DNA from: Adiantum capillus-veneris
Taxonomy: Eukaryota > Streptophyta > Polypodiopsida > Polypodiales > Pteridaceae
Assembly: GCA_014529385.2 (NCBI GenBank)
Contig: CM043954.1
Span: forward strand, 8,825,306-8,889,305
Length of the DNA: 64,000 nucleotides
Reading direction: 5' to 3'
Below the pieces are notes generated by a model, which was not told the origin of the DNA, did not search any database, and saw only the letters and a list, made by a program, of their open reading frames with translations. Every line of letters begins with the position of its first letter. Position 1 is the first letter of the stretch. Positions 59,501 through 64,000 of the stretch are shown here, one piece after another. The translations under genes and the position numbers were made by a program.

Positions 59501-61951
59501 CTATCACCTACGAGTACGAAGCAATTGGCAACTTTTATACACAAAGTGAAGTACATGGCACGGTTTATTCCATTGTCTTCGCAGCTTCTTTATCCGTTAC
59601 AGCAAGTGGCAAATCATGATCCATTGCAATGGGATGACAAGTGTGAAGAAGTGTTTCAAGAGGTGAAAGAGGTGTTAGGGGGTTTGTCAGCCATGCAGGC
59701 TCCTGATTGGGAGAAAGTTTTTTATGTAAATCCCTCAGTAGGGGATGATGCCATTGGAGCCATGCTATTGCAAAAGGGGAAGGGCAGCCATTATATGAGG
59801 CCAGTGTATTGTGCAAGCCGAGTGAAGTTGGTAGCGGAGAGAAAGTTCTTGGAAGTAGAGCTAGTGATGGCCAGTGTAATATTTGCTTGTCGTCGATTTG
59901 GTCATTACTTGCTACCACGGCCTTTTCTTTTCTTGATGAGTTATGCCTTTTTGCCACCGTTAATTAATGGTACTAACATGTCAAATGTGGTGAAGAAATG
60001 GGTAATTGAGCTACAGGAGTTTGAGTTCTCTTTTCTAGTGGAAGATAGTACAAGGGCCACCCTAGCTGATTTGTTGACCTACAAGGAGAATCCTCTTATT
60101 GTTAAGGAAGAGGTGGTGAGAAAGGTAGTTGAAGAAGTGCCACAGATCAGCAATGCACATGTGTTGTTCTTTGATGGTTCATACAGAAAGATCCATGATG
60201 CAGCTTCAGGGGGTATAGCACTTTATGATCCAGAGGGGAAGCTAGTATGCAAGAGAGGGTTCAAGTTGTATGCTCATAGTAACAATGAGGCTGAATATGC
60301 TACATTGGAAGCTGGATTACACATTTGTTTGAAGCATGGGGTTTGAAGGTTGAGCATAAAAGGTGATGCCTTGTTAGTGGTGAAGCAAGTGCTGGGTGTG
60401 TGGAAGAGCAAGAACACCTCATTGAAGGAAATGTGCTTCAAAATTAAAGGCCTGTTAAAAAGGTTCGAAGCATGGATCATCAGACACATTGAACGTGCTC
60501 TAAATGGAGAGGCACATGAAGCAGCTCAAGGCATGATTGGGGAGCTATTTGTGTTGAGGACCACTTTACCTCTTTATCATGGCCGGGAAAGTTTGGCTCA
60601 AGAAGAGGAGTTTTTGCTAACAGGAATCATTCCAAAGGAGATTCAGAAGTCTAAGAAGTATGTCTTTGTGCGTAGAGCATACAGGTACAAATTGATTGGT
60701 GATGTCTTATACATGAAAGGGGCTGATCTCGTGTTGAGACGTGTACCTTGGCGGGAGGATCTTTACAGAGTGTTGGAAGAGAATCATGAAGGCGCATGTG
60801 GTGGCCATTTTGCTCTAAAGATCACCTTGCATAAGATTTTGCAAGAGGGGTATGTATGGCCTAGTTTGCACAAGGATGTTCACCATTGGTGTAGGTCTTG
60901 CAATAGGTGTCAAGCGTTTGGGAAGAGAGTGTTGAAGCCAGAGCTACGAAAAACCATTATGGCGTTTGATGTGTTTGAAAAGTGGGGGATTGATGCAATA
61001 GGCCCGTTACCTATCACAAGCAGGGGCAAAAGCTATATTTTGACGGCAGTGGACGATCTTTCTAGATGGGCAGAGGCTATAGCAGTAAAACAGATCACTG
61101 CAAAGGATGTGGAAAAATTTTTGTATGATGAAATATGTTGCAAGTTTGGGGTGCCATTAGAGCTACTTTCAGATAAGGGGCCAGGATTTAGAGCTAAACT
61201 ACTAGACTTCTTATGCACAAAGATGAAGATTAAGCATCAGCATACCACTCCTTATTACCCGCAGTGTAATGGCTTAAATGAAAGATTCAATGGTGAGTTG
61301 GTACAAATTCTTTCTAAAGTGACAGAGCACCAAGGAAAGAATTGGGATTTGGAATTTCCTAGTGCATTATGGGCTTACTGTACTTCGGTCAAGACATGTA
61401 CAGGGTTTACTCCATTTCATTTGGTGTATGGAAAGGAAGCACTATTGCCTGTGGAAGTAGAGTTGCCTGCGGTCAAGATGTTAGAGAAGTTGCTTGGGTC
61501 GCCTAGTGATGCATTCAAAGAGAGGCTCTTGCAGTTACAAGAGGTTCAGTTGGATAGGATGAGCGCATTGGAACATTATGGGCAGATGCAGGATAAGGCT
61601 TTGGCAAAGATAAATGAAAAGGTTAAAAGTAAGGGTATCAAGAAACATGACTTGGTTTTGCGCTACAATAGTAAGCTAGACAACACCTTCCAAAAGAAGT
61701 TTCAAATTAAGTGGGAAGGCCCTTTCAAGGTAGTGGAGTGTGTTCCAAATGGCACATATCAGCTGGCTAACCTGGATGGTGTTCTACATAAGTCAAGGGT
61801 AAATGGGTTGCGTCTTAAATTGTATCATGCTAGATTGATGATGGTGGAGCAAGATGAGCTGTCTGTGGATCAAGCAGTGTTGGTGAGGGATGAGGAGCCC
61901 TGTGATGCGGCGAGTCTCATATCTCTCTTTGCTGCTGCTGATCATGAATGA
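56600..61951 (+). pseudogene. G gag-pol polyprotein, one in-frame TGA
   Basis: The ATG at 56600 gives MAFSYPEFHGRSDEDVEEF. Counting from it: capsid to about residue 270, CCHC knuckle CYNCGELGHISPQC from residue 289, protease site YVDGGAQICVITH near 499, RT with PKKDGKWRICVDF near 795 and FMDDFCVYSS near 900. The first RNase H near 1045 reads FYVNPSVGDDAIG and lacks the usual Asp. The second RNase H near 1190 has FFDGSY, NNEAEY and KGDALLVV. The integrase near 1395-1700 has CGGHFALK, WGIDAIGPLP, SDKGPGF and LNERFNG. The only break is TGA at 60344-60346, where A2 has Arg. CGA to TGA at a methylated CpG would explain it. Gag and pol share one frame, so no frameshift site is needed. Confidence 0.93.
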
Positions 61952-61960
61952 TCTAGCAGG

Positions 61961-61979
61961 CTAGGGGATGGGAAAATTA
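61961..61979 (+). promoter_or_regulatory. Polypurine tract of G
   Basis: CTAGGGGATGGGAAAATTA ends at the 3' LTR start. Confidence 0.8.
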
Positions 61980-63127
61980 TGTCAGGAGTTTTTTGGAGCA
62001 AGGAATTGCACATATGTACATACACATGCATGGTGCATCAAATAAGGAATTGCCCATTTTCCAGAGCCAGGTGGTTACGTGGGGCCCACATGTGTACAGG
62101 TAGGACAGCATGTACATAGTGCAGCGATTTTCACTATTATCAATACTAGTGTGTTTTTTCTACAATAAGGAGGAGTTGGTAGCGCGTAAAACATCTCGAG
62201 GAAGCTATCTGCGGGCCGACGACGTGAGGTCAGCAGGTGCGTCAGATGGCATCTAGTGGCGTCAGGAGGGCGAACGAGGTCAATATTTGCACGCGGATGA
62301 GGACGGACACAACGTGGGTGTTTTCTTGTGAGAGTTATGCAAAAAGTTCATCATTAGGACCACTTTTTGGGGCCACTTCACGTGGTGACGAGATGCATTA
62401 TTGGAAAAAAGCTGAGTGCCAGGTGTGTGAATGATGCAAAAAGGTGACAACTATGCACTGCGAGGTCAGTTTTTGGCCTATTCGGGGTCCGTTTGAGGTC
62501 ATCTAAAAGGCCAAGGGTGCCCAACTAATAAATCTAAATGTGGGAACTGAAAAAAACAGAGAGAAGACCAGAAAAAACGTGGAGAAGAGAGGAGGAACAG
62601 CCGCAGCTGTGTTTTTGCTCATTTTGGAGCCTGTTTTGGTCGTAAAATTCTCATCCGAGGTCGGATTTGAGCACTTTGACATTGTAGACTGGGGTTTTGG
62701 GCCGTTCCGGACGCGATGGCGCTGTCCATTTTTCCAAATTCCTCACTCTTTTCCTACTGTTTTTCTGTGTAAGTTCCTCCTATGAGCGAAGTTTCTGCTC
62801 CAGTTTGTGATTGTATCTGGCTTCTTTTACCCATATTGTGTGAGCTATTTTCCCCATTGGTGTTGACCCAAGCTCAATTTTATCTAAACATCAGAAATTA
62901 TCCTCTTTTGAGCTGAGTTTTTTGGGTGTGTGTGTGTGTGTGTGTGTCTGTGTGGAGTGGGCAAGTGGATAGTCTCTCTCCTCTCACTCCAGAGGTGTGT
63001 TCCCTGTCTCGGCCAGGTGTGTTGTCTAAGCCGAGTGGTGCCCCATAGTGTGTGTGTGTGTGTATCATTCCAAGAGTGTGTGTCGGTTCATTATAGAGGC
63101 GTTGTGTGTGTTTTCATCCCGCTCACA
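61980..63127 (+). repeat. G 3' LTR
   Basis: It pairs with 54388-55525 and has a slightly longer TG run near 62926-62947. Confidence 0.94.
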
Positions 63128-63229
63128 ACGCTACCGCTAGGAAACAGGCTCTCGATGAAAGCTTTCAGGGCCTCTAGAGCCTCCTCCTCCTCTCTCCTCC
63201 AATTTGCAAACTCCTCACGCCACTCATCC
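63128..63229 (-). pseudogene. Pre-gag ORF0a of E, 5' piece
   Basis: ATG at 63229 gives MDEWREEFANWRREEEEALE, then ALKAFIESLFPSGS, and the frame continues at 54387. It matches B ORF0a. It starts 54 nt downstream of the primer site. Confidence 0.65.
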
Positions 63230-63282
63230 ATGTTGAAAATTGCACGCCTTCATTGTTTGTGAACTGAAGGTCTATGTAGCCC

Positions 63283-63300
63283 TCCTCAGTGGGGGCACCA
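63283..63300 (-). promoter_or_regulatory. E primer binding site
   Basis: TGGTGCCCCCACTGAGGA on the minus strand, three bases from the LTR end at 63304. Confidence 0.7.
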
Positions 63301-63303
63301 AAA

Positions 63304-63519
63304 TGAAGCACACAAAGTGCACCCGGTGGCCTATACAGCAAGGCACTACTTGGATGCCTCACGGTGAGGGGGTATTGAAGGGGCGCCACCTAGCGTTTTA
63401 TGCGGCTAGGACGCGACCAAGAGCTAGTAGAGTTGACTCTCTACTGTCATCTTTATGGGAGAGAATCACCTTAAGCATATGCAAGGAGTTGTGCTCACAC
63501 ACCTTCAACGAACCTTAAT

Positions 63520-63569
<50 letters not shown>

Positions 63570-64000
63570 GAAGAGAGACACCAACAAGGATTCAAGGAAT
63601 GAATATTGAAGTGAGAGGTTTGAAGGGGTGCCTATTTCCAAAACCTCTCTTGGCTAACCGTACGAATGGTTGCAATTATGCATTCGGAGCAAATATACGA
63701 ATGAGGGTGACGGAGAGAGGAAGGAGAAGGGAGTAAGAAAAGAAAAGAGAAAGTGGGGACTAAATGTGCTTGACAATGGATGTGGGAGAAGGATGAAACA
63801 CATATAACTAGAATTGCCTTAATCAAGCCTTAACAAAAATTGCTACATACACCCATGCCAATGTAAATGCATTCATCGCAACAAAATAAAAACTTGACCA
63901 TTAATCATGCATTAAGGGGAAATCAAATGGGAAACCTCCACACCTCCACCAAGGGAGTGATTACACACACAAAGCATCCACACAAATCAAGCATGCTAGA
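63304..64000 (-). repeat. E 5' LTR (partial, runs off the window)
   Basis: The LTR end is TGCTTCA on the minus strand next to the primer site. It includes the hairpin motif at 63380-63410 and a (GA)n run at 63521-63571. The partner LTR is lost, so only position and motifs support it. Confidence 0.75.
63380..63410 (-). promoter_or_regulatory. U5 hairpin followed by TGGCGCCCC (E 5' LTR)
   Basis: On the minus strand CCTAGC (63410-63405) pairs with GCTAGG (63394-63389) around a 10-nt loop, and TGGCGCCCC (63388-63380) follows. Confidence 0.6.

Larger units (their letters stand above)
54388..63127 (+). mobile_element. Element G: nearly intact Tat-like Ty3/gypsy retrotransposon in E ORF0a
   Basis: LTRs of about 1.14 kb run TGTCAGGAG to GCTCACA. 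The flanks share ACGC (54384-54387 and 63128-63131), followed by T on both sides. The primer site is at 55532, the leader ORF at 56280, gag-pol at 56600-61951, and the polypurine tract ends at 61979. Roughly two dozen LTR differences by eye, about 98% identity, make it the youngest Tat-like insertion here. Confidence 0.95.
43499..64000 (-). mobile_element. Element E: Tat-like Ty3/gypsy retrotransposon, truncated, split by F and G
   Basis: The minus-strand pieces are 63128-64000 (5' LTR part, primer site, ORF0a start), 51552-54387 (pre-gag ORFs, leader ORF, gag, protease start) and 43499-45609 (protease end, RT, RNase H regions). Integrase and 3' LTR are missing beyond 43499. The reading frames join cleanly across both insertions. 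It is the closest relative of B here. Confidence 0.9.

Noticed and set aside
54388-63127. Possible DNA transposon or segmental duplication giving the 1.14-kb repeat pair
   Set aside because: The repeats are direct, flanked by a primer site and a polypurine tract and enclose gag-pol, so they are LTRs.

Overview
The window is a stack of nested LTR retrotransposons from a large, repeat-rich land-plant genome. The evidence is Ty1/copia, Ty3/gypsy chromovirus and Tat/Ogre-like Ty3/gypsy elements, tRNA-iMet and probable tRNA-Trp primer sites, and long CT/GA microsatellites inside the LTRs. I see no host gene, tRNA, rRNA, CRISPR or bacterial feature. The species cannot be fixed from the sequence.

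Left block (1-40108). Element A1 (+, Tat-like) enters from the left with its integrase, then its 3' LTR. That LTR is split into three pieces (1338-1663, 12023-12230, 37931-40108). A2 (+, 1664-12022, same family, target duplication CTATG) sits in the first gap. B (-, 12231-37930) sits in the second. B's 5' leader holds a complete Ty1/copia element C (+, 20706-35674, perfect TTTAG duplication). The leader of C holds a complete gypsy element D of another lineage (-, 21167-30934). The order of insertion is therefore A1, then A2 and B, then C in B, then D in C.

Middle (40109-43498). There is a broken chromovirus-type pol piece I (-), an unexplained AT-rich spacer, and a 5'-truncated copia piece H (-) with one LTR.

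Right block (43499-64000). Tat-like element E (-, close relative of B) enters from the right edge and is cut twice. Chromovirus F (+, 45610-51551, CTCCC duplication, LTRs of only about 122 bp) lies in its protease. Tat-like element G (+, 54388-63127) lies in its first leader ORF. G is the best preserved element: one in-frame TGA interrupts an otherwise open gag-pol frame of about 1,780 codons.

Domains. A2, B, E and G carry gag, protease, RT, a decayed first RNase H, a second RNase H with conserved acidic positions, and integrase. This is the dual-RNase-H layout known from the Tat lineage. D and F have one RNase H. F ends in a chromodomain.

Most notable. (1) A short ORF of 71-75 codons with the same start and the same core motif lies upstream of gag in A2, B, E and G, 84-101 nt before the gag ATG. 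It also occurs inside the LTRs of the unrelated element D, downstream of the TATA box. (2) B and E carry three further pre-gag ORFs in the same order. (3) The LTRs of A1, A2, E and G share a hairpin whose stem sequences differ but still pair, followed at once by TGG(T/C)GCCCC. B shows a decayed version. The same TGGTGCCCC starts the primer binding site of B, E and G. These look like an uncharacterised leader module of plant gypsy elements.
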